Below the pieces are notes generated by a model that ran no database searches, was not told the origin of the DNA, and worked only from the letters and a program-made list of their open reading frames with translations. This document shows, one piece after another, positions 26,464-34,417 of a DNA stretch of 64,000 nucleotides. Position numbers and translations under genes: made by a program. This DNA comes from Vulcanimicrobiota bacterium (GTDB lineage: Bacteria; Vulcanimicrobiota; Xenobia; Xenobiales; JADMJV01), in the NCBI GenBank assembly GCA_019637395.1, contig JAHBVR010000022.1, positions 62,001 through 126,000 of the forward strand, read 5' to 3'. How positions within the stretch are numbered: position 1 is the first letter of the stretch; every line of letters starts with the position of its first letter.

Positions 26464-27383
26464 GGGAGTTTGACTCCTTGTAGAGCGGATGTAATCAGGC
26501 GGCTGGCCAGGGTTTTTTTGAAGGCGTTCTGGGGCGTGGTGCGCGCGCCGGCCAGGATTTGCTCGGCGTTCTGGGCGCCTTCCACGCGCCACGGCTTGGG
26601 CGCCAGGCCGCCGAAAGCGAACTGGAAACGCCCGTCGGGCAGCTGGACGGCGGCCATGGAGACGGCCGCGAAGGCGTAGGAGGCCCGGTCGCGCACTTTG
26701 ATATAGGTTTGCCTGCCGCCCACCGGCTTGGGCAGGGTCACGTGCGTAATCAGTTCGCCGGGCTTGAGGTTGGTTTCGAGGTGCGGTGTGTGGCCGGGAA
26801 GGCGATGCAGGTCGGCGATAGGGATCGTGCGTTGCGACCCGTCGGGGGAGATGGTTTCCACCTGCGCGTCCAGCACACGCATGGCCACGGCCATATCCGA
26901 GGGATGAGTGGCGATGCAGGCATCCGAAACTCCCAAGATGCCCAGGTTGCGTTCGTAGCCGCCGATGGCCGAGCAACCGCTGCCCGGTTTGCGTTTATTG
27001 CAAGGTTTGCTGGTGTCGTAGAAATAGGGGCAGCGGGTGCGCTGCAGCAGGTTGCCGGCGGTGGTGGCCTTGTTGCGCAGTTGGGCCGAGGCGCCGGCCA
27101 GCAGAGCGCGTGAGAGCACCGGGTAGTCTCGGCGAATCCGAACGTCGGCGGCCAGGTCGGTGTTGCGTACCAACGCTCCGATGCGCAGGCCGTCACCCGC
27201 GCTGGTGATCTTGTCCAGCCCGATGTGGTTGACATCGATGAGGTGAGGAGGTGTTTCCACCTGGTGCTTCATGAGGTCGAGCAGGTTGGTGCCGCCGGCG
27301 ATGAACCTGGCGTGAGGATGTTTCTGGGCGGCTTGAGCCGCTTCTTGGGGCGTTTGGGCCCGTTGGTATGTAAACGGCTGCAT
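26460..27383 (-). CDS. paoB: Aldehyde oxidoreductase FAD/[4Fe-4S] subunit (PaoB/YagS-like)
   Basis: A 307-residue FAD subunit beginning [15 protein letters not shown] at ATG 27383; a start 57 bases earlier would run back into the FeS subunit gene. It has the FAD-binding loops [13 protein letters not shown] and [12 protein letters not shown]. The Cys motif [18 protein letters not shown] followed by SGC is the extra [4Fe-4S] binding insert known for Pao[18 protein letters not shown] follows. It lies between paoA (1-base gap) and paoC (4-base overlap). Role: passes electrons from the FeS subunit to FAD and an acceptor. Confidence 0.9.
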   Translation of the reverse strand: MQPFTYQRAQTPQEAAQAAQKHPHARFIAGGTNLLDLMKHQVETPPHLIDVNHIGLDKITSAGDGLRIGALVRNTDLAADVRIRRDYPVLSRALLAGASAQLRNKATTAGNLLQRTRCPYFYDTSKPCNKRKPGSGCSAIGGYERNLGILGVSDACIATHPSDMAVAMRVLDAQVETISPDGSQRTIPIADLHRLPGHTPHLETNLKPGELITHVTLPKPVGGRQTYIKVRDRASYAFAAVSMAAVQLPDGRFQFAFGGLAPKPWRVEGAQNAEQILAGARTTPQNAFKKTLASRLITSALQGVKLP

Positions 27384-27384
27384 G

Positions 27385-28017
27385 TCAGGCTTCTCCGGCC
27401 ACTTCGCGCACGGCCGCGATGATGTTGGAATAAGCTCCACAGCGGCAGATATTGCCGCTCATGCGTTCTCGAAGCTCCGGGTCGCTAGGCCGCATCGGTC
27501 CGTTGAGGTCGACGCTGGCGTGGCTGGGAATGCCGGCCTGGATTTCCTTGAGAGCGCCCACGGCCGAGCAGATTTGTCCGGGGGTGCAGTAGCCACACTG
27601 AAATCCGTCGTGTTTCACAAAGGCGGCCTGCAGAGGATGAAGCTTGTCGGGCGTGCCCAACCCCTCGATGGTGGTAACGGCTTCACCCTCGTGCATGAGG
27701 GCCAGGGTCAGGCAAGAATTGATGCGCCGGCCGTTGACGAGCACGGTGCAGGCGCCGCACTGGCCGTGGTCGCAGCCTTTCTTGGTCCCGTTTAGATGGA
27801 GATGTTCGCGCAGGGCGTCGAGCAGGCTGGTGCGGGGATCGAGGTGCAATTTGCGGACCTTGCCGTTGACGGTGAAGCTGACCGGAAGTCGGGGCGTCGC
27901 TTCCATTGGAGGAGCGGGCATGGCTTCGGGAGGGCTGGTCCAGGGAGTGGCTACCAGGGCCCCCGTCACGGCGGCCCCGGTGCTTAGAAAATTGCGGCGT
28001 GTCCAATGGTTTTCCAT
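27385..28017 (-). CDS. paoA: Aldehyde oxidoreductase [2Fe-2S] subunit with TAT signal (PaoA/YagT-like)
   Basis: A 210-residue iron-sulfur subunit from ATG 28017. The N-terminus has a twin-arginine signal, [18 protein letters not shown], exporting the folded complex. Two [2Fe-2S] sites are seen: [21 protein letters not shown], where the first four Cys bind a plant-type cluster, and [10 protein letters not shown] with CRCGAY for the second. It is the first gene of paoABC and overlaps no upstream gene; galT is divergent 119 bases away, which leaves a shared promoter region. Confidence 0.9.
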   Translation of the reverse strand: MENHWTRRNFLSTGAAVTGALVATPWTSPPEAMPAPPMEATPRLPVSFTVNGKVRKLHLDPRTSLLDALREHLHLNGTKKGCDHGQCGACTVLVNGRRINSCLTLALMHEGEAVTTIEGLGTPDKLHPLQAAFVKHDGFQCGYCTPGQICSAVGALKEIQAGIPSHASVDLNGPMRPSDPELRERMSGNICRCGAYSNIIAAVREVAGEA

Positions 28018-28136
28018 GGAAAGGCCTTCCGCGTCGTAAGCCTCCTTGCCTTCCGTAGGGATCGGGACAAGCGTAATCAATCAGGGAGTACTCCAGGGTA
28101 TTGTTTTGGAGGGGCGAAGCTGGAGGGATGTCGGAA

Positions 28137-29147
28137 ATGCGCTACAATGTGGCCACTCGCGATTGGGTGGTGGTGGCGCCGGAGCGCGCCCGCCGCCCGG
28201 AGGATTTCCACGCCGCTAAACCCGCCATCACCGAGGACCGGCCAGCCCATCGCGCCGATTGTCCGTTTTGTCCGGGCGGGGAAGCCAATACCCCGGGAGA
28301 GACCGTGCGCTTTTGCGATGCGCAGGATAACTGGCAGGTGCGTTCGTTCCCCAACCGCTATCCGGCGCTGACGGCGGAGGCCGAGGAGGGCCCGCCGACG
28401 GGGTCGTTATTTCAACGCCGCCGGTTCGGCTCGGGCATTCACGAGGTGGTGGCCGAGAGCCGGCGACACAATGTCACGCTGGCTCTTCAGAGTGAAGCCG
28501 AGATCGAACTGGTGCTGCGAGCCTGGCAGCAGCGCAGTCAGGAGCTGTTCCACAAGCGCGAGTTGGAACACCTGGTGGTGTTCAAGAACCACGGCGTTTC
28601 GGCGGGAAGCTCGCTGGAGCACCCGCATTCCCAGATCATCGGGCTGCCGGTGTTGCCCTCCTCGGTGCGGCGGCGATTTGACGACGCCTTTCGCTTTTTC
28701 CAGAAGGGCAAGGGTTGCGTCTTCTGCGAAATGCTGCGAGCCGAGCTGGAAGACGGCTCCCGGGTGGTGGTGGAGAGTTACGGATTTCTGGCTTTTGTGC
28801 CCTTTGCTTCGGATTCACCTTATTCGATCTGGATCGTGCCCAAGCGCCATTGTCATTGCTTCGCCCTGACGGAACGCAGTGAACTGCATGAGCTGGCCGG
28901 CGTGGTGAAGCAGGTGCTGGCCCGGTTGTACGTCGGCCTGCGCGACCCGGACTATAATTTGATCGTTCGTTCGGCCAATCCGCCCGGTCCGGGCACCCAC
29001 TTTTTCCACTGGTATATCACGGTGGTTCCGCGTTTGAGCCGGATGGCGGGTTTTGAGTTGGGGACGGGTATGTTTATTCGCTCGTCACTGCCGGAAGCGG
29101 ATGCGGCTTATTTGCGCGGTCTGCAGCTTGTTCGCGAAAATAAATAA
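28137..29147 (+). CDS. galT: Galactose-1-phosphate uridylyltransferase
   Basis: A 336-residue GalT with the HIT-superfamily layout. The active-site triad is HPHSQ at residue 162-166, zinc-site cysteines occur at CPFCPG, and the second half has GCVFCEM and the PKRHCHCF region. GalT transfers UMP from UDP-glucose to galactose-1-phosphate in the Leloir pathway. ATG 28137 is preferred because GGAGGG ends 9 bases upstream; the ATG at 28128 lies right against it. It stands alone: no galK or galE is adjacent. A generic sugar-phosphate nucleotidyltransferase role is possible. Confidence 0.85.
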   Translation: MRYNVATRDWVVVAPERARRPEDFHAAKPAITEDRPAHRADCPFCPGGEANTPGETVRFCDAQDNWQVRSFPNRYPALTAEAEEGPPTGSLFQRRRFGSGIHEVVAESRRHNVTLALQSEAEIELVLRAWQQRSQELFHKRELEHLVVFKNHGVSAGSSLEHPHSQIIGLPVLPSSVRRRFDDAFRFFQKGKGCVFCEMLRAELEDGSRVVVESYGFLAFVPFASDSPYSIWIVPKRHCHCFALTERSELHELAGVVKQVLARLYVGLRDPDYNLIVRSANPPGPGTHFFHWYITVVPRLSRMAGFELGTGMFIRSSLPEADAAYLRGLQLVRENK

Positions 29148-29288
29148 GCCACCAGCAGTCGGGGGGGGTCACCTGCTAGCGGCTCTGGCGTTAGAATAGC
29201 ACCTGGGATTCCGGAGAGGATGGTAGAAATGTTCTAAAAACTATGTAGGCATACATGGTTAATTCTGGTTATTAGGATTGGGGCGCTC

Positions 29289-29960
29289 ATGAGTATCGAA
29301 GTTCTCTACGCGGGCAATACGCCGGCCATTCAACAACTGGCCGAACAGGCTCGCCAGTTGGTGCTTTCCGTGCAGCCGCAGGCACACCAGGAAATCGAAA
29401 CTTCCTGGGGGGGTTATTTGCTCTTCAAGCAGGTGGCCGGCGCCGGCAATACCGTGTGCTGGGTCAGCCTGCACAAGAAGCACGTCTCGATTGGATTCTC
29501 GATGGGCGCGGAAATGTCGGACCCGGAAGGGCTGTTACAGGGCACGGGCAAGCGGCAGCGTCACGTGAAGGTCAAGCTGCCAGAGGAGTTGCAGAAGCCC
29601 GGGCTGCGCGCGCTGATCGAGCAGGCCTGGACCAGCCAGCCCGCGGCCGGCATCTTGGAGGATGCTCTCGAGCGTATCCGTGAGATTTGTCTGGGCCTGG
29701 CCGGCTCGCAGGAGAAACTCTCCCACGGGCATCCCACCTTCTACACGCGCAAGCGCTCCTATGCCGTCTACGGGATTTACTCGCCCTCCATCGCCTTCAA
29801 GCCAGACCCCGCCAGGGCTCTGAGTTACGCCGAGGATGAGCGCTTTTTCCCCACCCCTTATCTGGCTCACCAGGGTTGGCTCTCTTTCAAGATTGACGCG
29901 GATACCGATTGGGAACTGGTTCGCGAACTGGTGGAAGGCAGCTATCGCCTGGCCATTTGA
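29289..29960 (+). CDS. Fused DUF1801 (YdhG-like) and MmcQ/YjbR domain protein
   Basis: The 223-residue protein appears to join two small domains. Residues 1-115 match DUF1801 (IETSWGGYLLFKQVAG, RHVKVKLPEE), a fold of unknown function. Residues 115-223 match MmcQ/YjbR, a CyaY-like fold (ICLGLAGSQEKLSHGHPTF, then a beta sheet including RKRSYAVYGIY and the final helix WELVRELVEGSYRLA). Such proteins are cytosolic and often sit near stress or DNA-modification genes, but no enzyme activity is proven. Its 3' end overlaps the broken ABC-F gene by 19 bases. Confidence 0.75.
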   Translation: MSIEVLYAGNTPAIQQLAEQARQLVLSVQPQAHQEIETSWGGYLLFKQVAGAGNTVCWVSLHKKHVSIGFSMGAEMSDPEGLLQGTGKRQRHVKVKLPEELQKPGLRALIEQAWTSQPAAGILEDALERIREICLGLAGSQEKLSHGHPTFYTRKRSYAVYGIYSPSIAFKPDPARALSYAEDERFFPTPYLAHQGWLSFKIDADTDWELVRELVEGSYRLAI

Positions 29961-31420
29961 AGGGTCTGTTCGAGGCCGATGGCCTTCAGGAAGTCCAGGT
30001 CGTGACTGGACACCACCAGGCCGCCGGGCCAGGCCTGGAGCGCCGCCGCCAGCGCTTTTTGGCCGAGCAGGTCGAGGCTACAGGTGGGCTCGTCGAGAAT
30101 CAGCAGTTCCACTGGGGGCCTTCGCCGCAGCAGGCAGATCAGGGCGGCCCGCACCCGCTCTCCCGGGCTAAGGACCCGTCGCTTAATAATTCAGACGTTT
30201 GGGCACCAGATCCATCCCCACCCGCTGCGTCGCAACTTCGCACCGTATAACCCGATACGCCTTGTCGTTGCTCCTTGCGGGAGGGGCACCTCTGGCACCG
30301 AAACGCCCACCTTATTAAGCGCCGGGCCCTAAGGGAGCGCAGAGGACGCTGAGCCAGAGCCAGGGGAAACTTGTGGGCCACCAGATCTTCCGGACTGGTA
30401 AAGCCAAGCAAACTCTCCTCCAGCATTCAGTCCCCGCCTCCCTGGGCAATGGTGCCCAGGCGCGCAGGGTCCGACCAGGCGGAGCCGCGCTCGGGCCTGC
30501 GACGGCCGGCCATGATCTCTAAAAGAGTGGCCCGAGCCATTGGGACCGATCACCGCCAGTCGCTGATGCTTCAGGGTCAGGCCAAGTTCACTGACCACCA
30601 CGATGGGGCTGTCCAGGGTGGTCTCCCAGTCGAGGTCGGGCAAGGTCAGCGGGAGCTTCACCTGAAGAGCTCGCCGGCTGGCTTTGGTAAACTGGCGCAC
30701 CGCCTCCAGGCGAGCCTCCCGTTCCGCTTTCTGCTTTCCGTGGTTGACCTGGGCTTGATTGCGCTTCATATTCAAAATGACGCGCGGACTGCCGCGGTCC
30801 ATTTCGCGCACCCGGCCGTAGCGCTCTTTGCGCGCTCGGCGCCGAGCCACCAGGTCGGCCTTTTCCTCCTGATCCACCAGGCGCTGCAGGGAGCTCAGGT
30901 AGGCCGCTTCCCGGGCGGCGTCCTGACGTTCGAGTTCGCTTTCCAAGGAGGTCAATGAACCGCGAAAATAGCGGCAACCATTTTCCGAGAGCAGAAAGAA
31001 GTGCTCGAAGTCCTGCAGCAACTGGGTGTCGTGCGAAGCCACCAGAGCGCCCCCTGGCCATCGGTTCAGCCAGTGCCGTAGCCAGGCGATGCCAGCCGCG
31101 TCGAGGTCTTGCGTCGGTTCGTCCAGCAGCAGCAAGGCGGGAGCCTGGCGCTGGGCTTCAGCCAGGCGTTGTTTGCGCAGTTCCCCGTGACTGAGGTCGG
31201 TGGGCTCTTGTAGTTGCCGAACCAGATGGGTTTTGCTGCGCCGGAGTACTTTGCCGCTGGTCGGTTTTCGCCATCCCGCCAGCACTTCCAACAGGGTGGA
31301 CTTGCCCACTCCGTTGCGTCCGATCAGGGCGACTCTCTCCCGGTCCAGGCTGAGCTGAAGTTGCTGGAAGAGAATTCGGCCGCAGGGCATGATCATGGTC
31401 AGTCCGGAAGCTTCGAGCAT
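29942..31420 (-). pseudogene. Broken ABC-F ATPase gene
   Basis: The first nucleotide-binding domain is intact (Walker A GRNGVGKST, signature LSHGE, Walker B LLLLDEPTQDLD), and a long inter-domain linker follows. The second domain is ruined. Walker A reads GPNGSG then HSFRDHG, where about five bases are missing (GSGKSTLLEIMAG would be restored by inserting them). There is a stop codon before MLEESLLGF, and a possible insertion is centred on 30181-30320. The signature and Walker B (LSPGERVRAALIC and LLILDEPTCSLD) survive in another frame. ABC-F proteins are ribosome-acting ATPases, but two active domains are normally needed. It overlaps hflX by 22 bases. Confidence 0.75.
30181..30320. repeat. 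140-base segment bounded by a 9-base inverted repeat inside the ABC-F relic
   Basis: GCTTAATAA at 30181-30189 is matched by TTATTAAGC at 30312-30320. The AT-rich ends stand out in GC-rich surroundings. It lies where the coding signal of the broken ABC-F gene is interrupted. It may be a small inserted element, but the exact gene interruption point is uncertain and no flanking target duplication was identified. Confidence 0.35.
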
Positions 31421-32778
31421 TTGAGATCCTCCTTGAGCTGCTTGAGAATTCTCGTTTCAGCCTGCAGGTTCAGGCGCAGGCCGCGAGCTGTGGGTTGGCT
31501 TTGGAGCACCCGGCAGTCACGGTAGATCCGTGCCATGATGGCCGCCGCGGAGTAGGGAACGAAGAGGGTGCGAGTGTCCAGAGCCTTTCGAACGATGCTT
31601 AGCAGTTCTTCTTTGAACTCTTTGACGGCCGCCGGGTCCTGGCTACTGAGCAGCCGGAAGGGATGCCCCTGACTGGCTTTGGAGAGAAGCGCCCAGGGCA
31701 CTTCGTCCAACAAATCGGCTTTGTTGAATACATAGAAACGGTCGATCGAGTCCGCGCCCAGGCGTTCCAGCATCTGGCGGGTGATTTCCAGGTGGCTTTG
31801 CCATTCATAGTCGCTGACGTCGACCACCAGCGTGAGCAAACTGGCTTCGCGGATTTCAGCCAGAGTCGACTCGAAGCTGGCCAGCAGGCGTTCGGGCAAC
31901 CGGCGGATGAAACCGACGGTATCGCTGAGCAGCACGCGTTGCCCGTGACGACTCAGACTGCGCGAGGTGGTGTCCAATGTTTCAAAGGGCCGCTGGCGAG
32001 CCGACAGGCTTTCCGCCGTCAGAGCATTCATCAGCGAGGTTTTGCCCGCGTTGGTATAGCCTACCAGGGCGATGCGCCGGCAATGGCCGCGGCCCTGACG
32101 CTGTTGCAGTTCGGACTTTTGGAATTTGAGTTGCGCTTTCTTGAGTTCGGCCAGACGGCCATCGAGTTGGCGCGCCAGCAGTTCCGAGGCGGTTTCACCG
32201 GGTCCACGACTACCGGCCACACCGCCCATTTGTTGGTCCATGTCGATCCCTACTCCGCGAATGCGCGGCCTGAGATATTCGAGCCGGGCAATTTCGACCT
32301 GAACTCGGGAGCGTCGCGTGCTGGCGTGTTTTAGGAAGACATTGAGAATCACGCCCTCACGGTCGCAAACGGGCATTCCGGCCAAGTCTTCCAGGTTGCG
32401 CATTTGGGAGGGGGACAGTTCGGCGTCGAGCACCAGCATGGTGGCACCACAGGCGCGGGCCCGCGCGGCCACTTCGCGGCAGGTTCCTTTGCCCAGCAGA
32501 GTACGCGGGTGTGGCTTCGTGAGCATCCGTATTTCGTGTCCCGCCACGGTGTCCCCCTGGGCTCGCACCAGTTCGGTGATTTCGTTCAGTTGGGCCTGGC
32601 GGATGAGAGGGTCGGAAACTCGGCCCACCGAGAGTACGTAAACGGTGTTCCCATTTTCCGGCTGCGTTTGGGGAGCGTGCGAGCGAGTTCGCCACTCGTT
32701 TACCAGTCGTTCCCACTCGCCATCATCGGCCAGCGGTACTTCTTCGTGTTCCGGAACAGGCATGGAATAAAATCGCAT
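31399..32778 (-). CDS. hflX: Ribosome-associated GTPase HflX
   Basis: A 459-residue HflX. The HflX-specific N-terminal domain contains GKG and RLEYLRPRIRGVGIDMDQQMGG, then GPGET (192-196). The G domain has G1 GYTNAGKTSL (240-249), G3 DTVGFIRRLP and G4 NKAD. HflX rescues stalled ribosomes by splitting 70S particles, and is often heat-induced. The start ATG at 32778 has GAGGAAT before it. It overlaps the ABC-F gene by 22 bases, making the two a likely former operon of ribosome-rescue factors. Confidence 0.93.
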   Translation of the reverse strand: MRFYSMPVPEHEEVPLADDGEWERLVNEWRTRSHAPQTQPENGNTVYVLSVGRVSDPLIRQAQLNEITELVRAQGDTVAGHEIRMLTKPHPRTLLGKGTCREVAARARACGATMLVLDAELSPSQMRNLEDLAGMPVCDREGVILNVFLKHASTRRSRVQVEIARLEYLRPRIRGVGIDMDQQMGGVAGSRGPGETASELLARQLDGRLAELKKAQLKFQKSELQQRQGRGHCRRIALVGYTNAGKTSLMNALTAESLSARQRPFETLDTTSRSLSRHGQRVLLSDTVGFIRRLPERLLASFESTLAEIREASLLTLVVDVSDYEWQSHLEITRQMLERLGADSIDRFYVFNKADLLDEVPWALLSKASQGHPFRLLSSQDPAAVKEFKEELLSIVRKALDTRTLFVPYSAAAIMARIYRDCRVLQSQPTARGLRLNLQAETRILKQLKEDLKCSKLPD

Positions 32779-33049
32779 AGAAATTCCTCATTTCTGGAAA
32801 AGGGCGCGCCCAAGCCAGCCGCCGCGAAATGCATTTTGACAATTCGGGAATAGCAAAGCCAGGTCGTGAAATGGGCGCGAGCGTAGCGGGGGCAGCCAAA
32901 TGGGACGGGCTGCAAGTTCTCGGGGAGAGAAGGCTACACGAAGGACAAGTAGATCATAGCTGAATTAGCATAACCGATGAATTGCCAAAGATCAACAACC
33001 TCGTTGCGACATCGGGGGAGCGGGAGGGGAGGAGCGGGAAGCTGCCGGC

Positions 33050-34375
33050 ATGCTACGTTCTTTGCTTTTTTTGAGTTTGCTGGCCAGCGCCTGGGCGGCG
33101 GAGAATCCGGATTGGACGACTCCGCTCGAGCCCTTCCAGATCGCCGATAACCTTTACTATGTAGGCTCTCGCGACCTGGCCAGCTACCTGGTGACGACCT
33201 CCGAGGGCAATATTCTGATCAACGCCAATCTCGAGAGTTCACCGCCTTTGATTCGCGCCAGCGTGGAAAAGTTGGGTTTTCGCTGGAACGAAATCAAGAT
33301 TTTCTTGAACAGTCAGGCTCACTTTGATCATGTGGCCGGGGCCGCGCAGGTACTGCGTGAGACGGGGGCCCAGGATCTGGTGATGGCGGAAGATGCCGAG
33401 GTCATGCGCAGCGGCGGCAAGTCCGACTTCGCCGCCGGCAGCGATGGGATTCTGACCTATCCGCCGGCGCCGGTGAACCGGGAGTTGCACGACGGCGAGG
33501 TGGTGAAGCTGGGTGACATGGCTCTCACGGCGCATAAAACCGCCGGCCACACCCGTGGCTGCACGACCTGGACCTGGCCTACCACGGTGCGGGGCCAGAA
33601 ACGGAACGTGGTGCTGGTGGGAGGGTTGATGTACCTCCCTCAGTATCGCCTGGTGGACAGGCCGGGCCAGCCGGCCTCGTATCCGGGCATCGCGGACGAT
33701 TTTCGCCGCACCTTCGCCGAGATGCCCGGCTATCCGTGCGACATCTTTTTGGGAGCGCACGGCATGTATTTCGACATGCTGGCGAAGTTGCAGCGCGTTC
33801 CGGCTGAAGGGCAGAGGGTCTGGATCGATCCTGACGGCTACCAAAAGTTGCTGGAGAAATCGAAACGGGCTTTTGAAGCCGAACTCTCGCGCCAAGCCAG
33901 CCAGCCCGCGGCCGCTCCGGTCCGGGATTGGCAGCCATCTCCCGGACAGAAGCCGCATGAACGCGTCAGCGATCTTTTCGGCGGGCGCATTTCCCTCTAC
34001 ATCGACCTGCCGGACAATCATTTGATTGTGGTCGACCAGGTCAATCGCACTCGCACGATTATCGATGTTCCTCGCCCTGAGCATGCGAAACTGACCGAGG
34101 CTTACCTGCGCGCCGTGGAACATGCGAAGATCGTGACCGCCGAAGAAAAGGACGAGGGCTTTACGCTGACCTTGGGAAAAGTCGAGCTCGTTTTCACAGT
34201 GATCCGTAAGGACAACCGAAGTTGGGTGGTGATTCATTTTGCTCGGCTGCAACCACCGGGTCCCAAGACCTTTTTTGCCGTTCCTCAAGTTTGGGAGGAG
34301 ACGGACCCGGAGGCGGCCAGGCTGGTTGAGATCAAGCATTACTTCGAACAACTTTGGGTCAAGGCCGGGCTTTAA
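33050..34375 (+). CDS. B3-type metallo-beta-lactamase-fold protein with long C-terminal extension
   Basis: The 441-residue protein has a signal peptide (MLRSLLFLSLLASAWA). The metal motif is QAHFDH (residues 89-94) in place of HxHxDH, the GOB-type subclass B3 variant with Gln at the first ligand. The other ligands are likely His167 in AGHTRGCTTWTW and His237 in GAHGMYFDM. The extension from about residue 285 to 441 has no beta-lactamase counterpart and is predicted mixed alpha/beta. It may be a hydrolase of beta-lactams or of another amide; function is inferred from fold only. ATG 33050 follows GGCATGC. Confidence 0.75.
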   Translation: MLRSLLFLSLLASAWAAENPDWTTPLEPFQIADNLYYVGSRDLASYLVTTSEGNILINANLESSPPLIRASVEKLGFRWNEIKIFLNSQAHFDHVAGAAQVLRETGAQDLVMAEDAEVMRSGGKSDFAAGSDGILTYPPAPVNRELHDGEVVKLGDMALTAHKTAGHTRGCTTWTWPTTVRGQKRNVVLVGGLMYLPQYRLVDRPGQPASYPGIADDFRRTFAEMPGYPCDIFLGAHGMYFDMLAKLQRVPAEGQRVWIDPDGYQKLLEKSKRAFEAELSRQASQPAAAPVRDWQPSPGQKPHERVSDLFGGRISLYIDLPDNHLIVVDQVNRTRTIIDVPRPEHAKLTEAYLRAVEHAKIVTAEEKDEGFTLTLGKVELVFTVIRKDNRSWVVIHFARLQPPGPKTFFAVPQVWEETDPEAARLVEIKHYFEQLWVKAGL

Positions 34376-34417
34376 CCTGGTTGTAACATCCAGAGCGGCT
34401 CAAGCTGGCATACTGAG

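Noticed and set aside
30329-31420. An intact single-domain ABC ATPase
   Set aside because: The frame continues past the linker into a recognisable but broken second domain, so it is a truncated ABC-F product rather than a natural short one.
33050-34375. Clinical-type beta-lactam resistance gene
   Set aside because: Only the fold and ligand pattern are shared; it has a long extra domain, no mobile context, and most such homologues act on other substrates.
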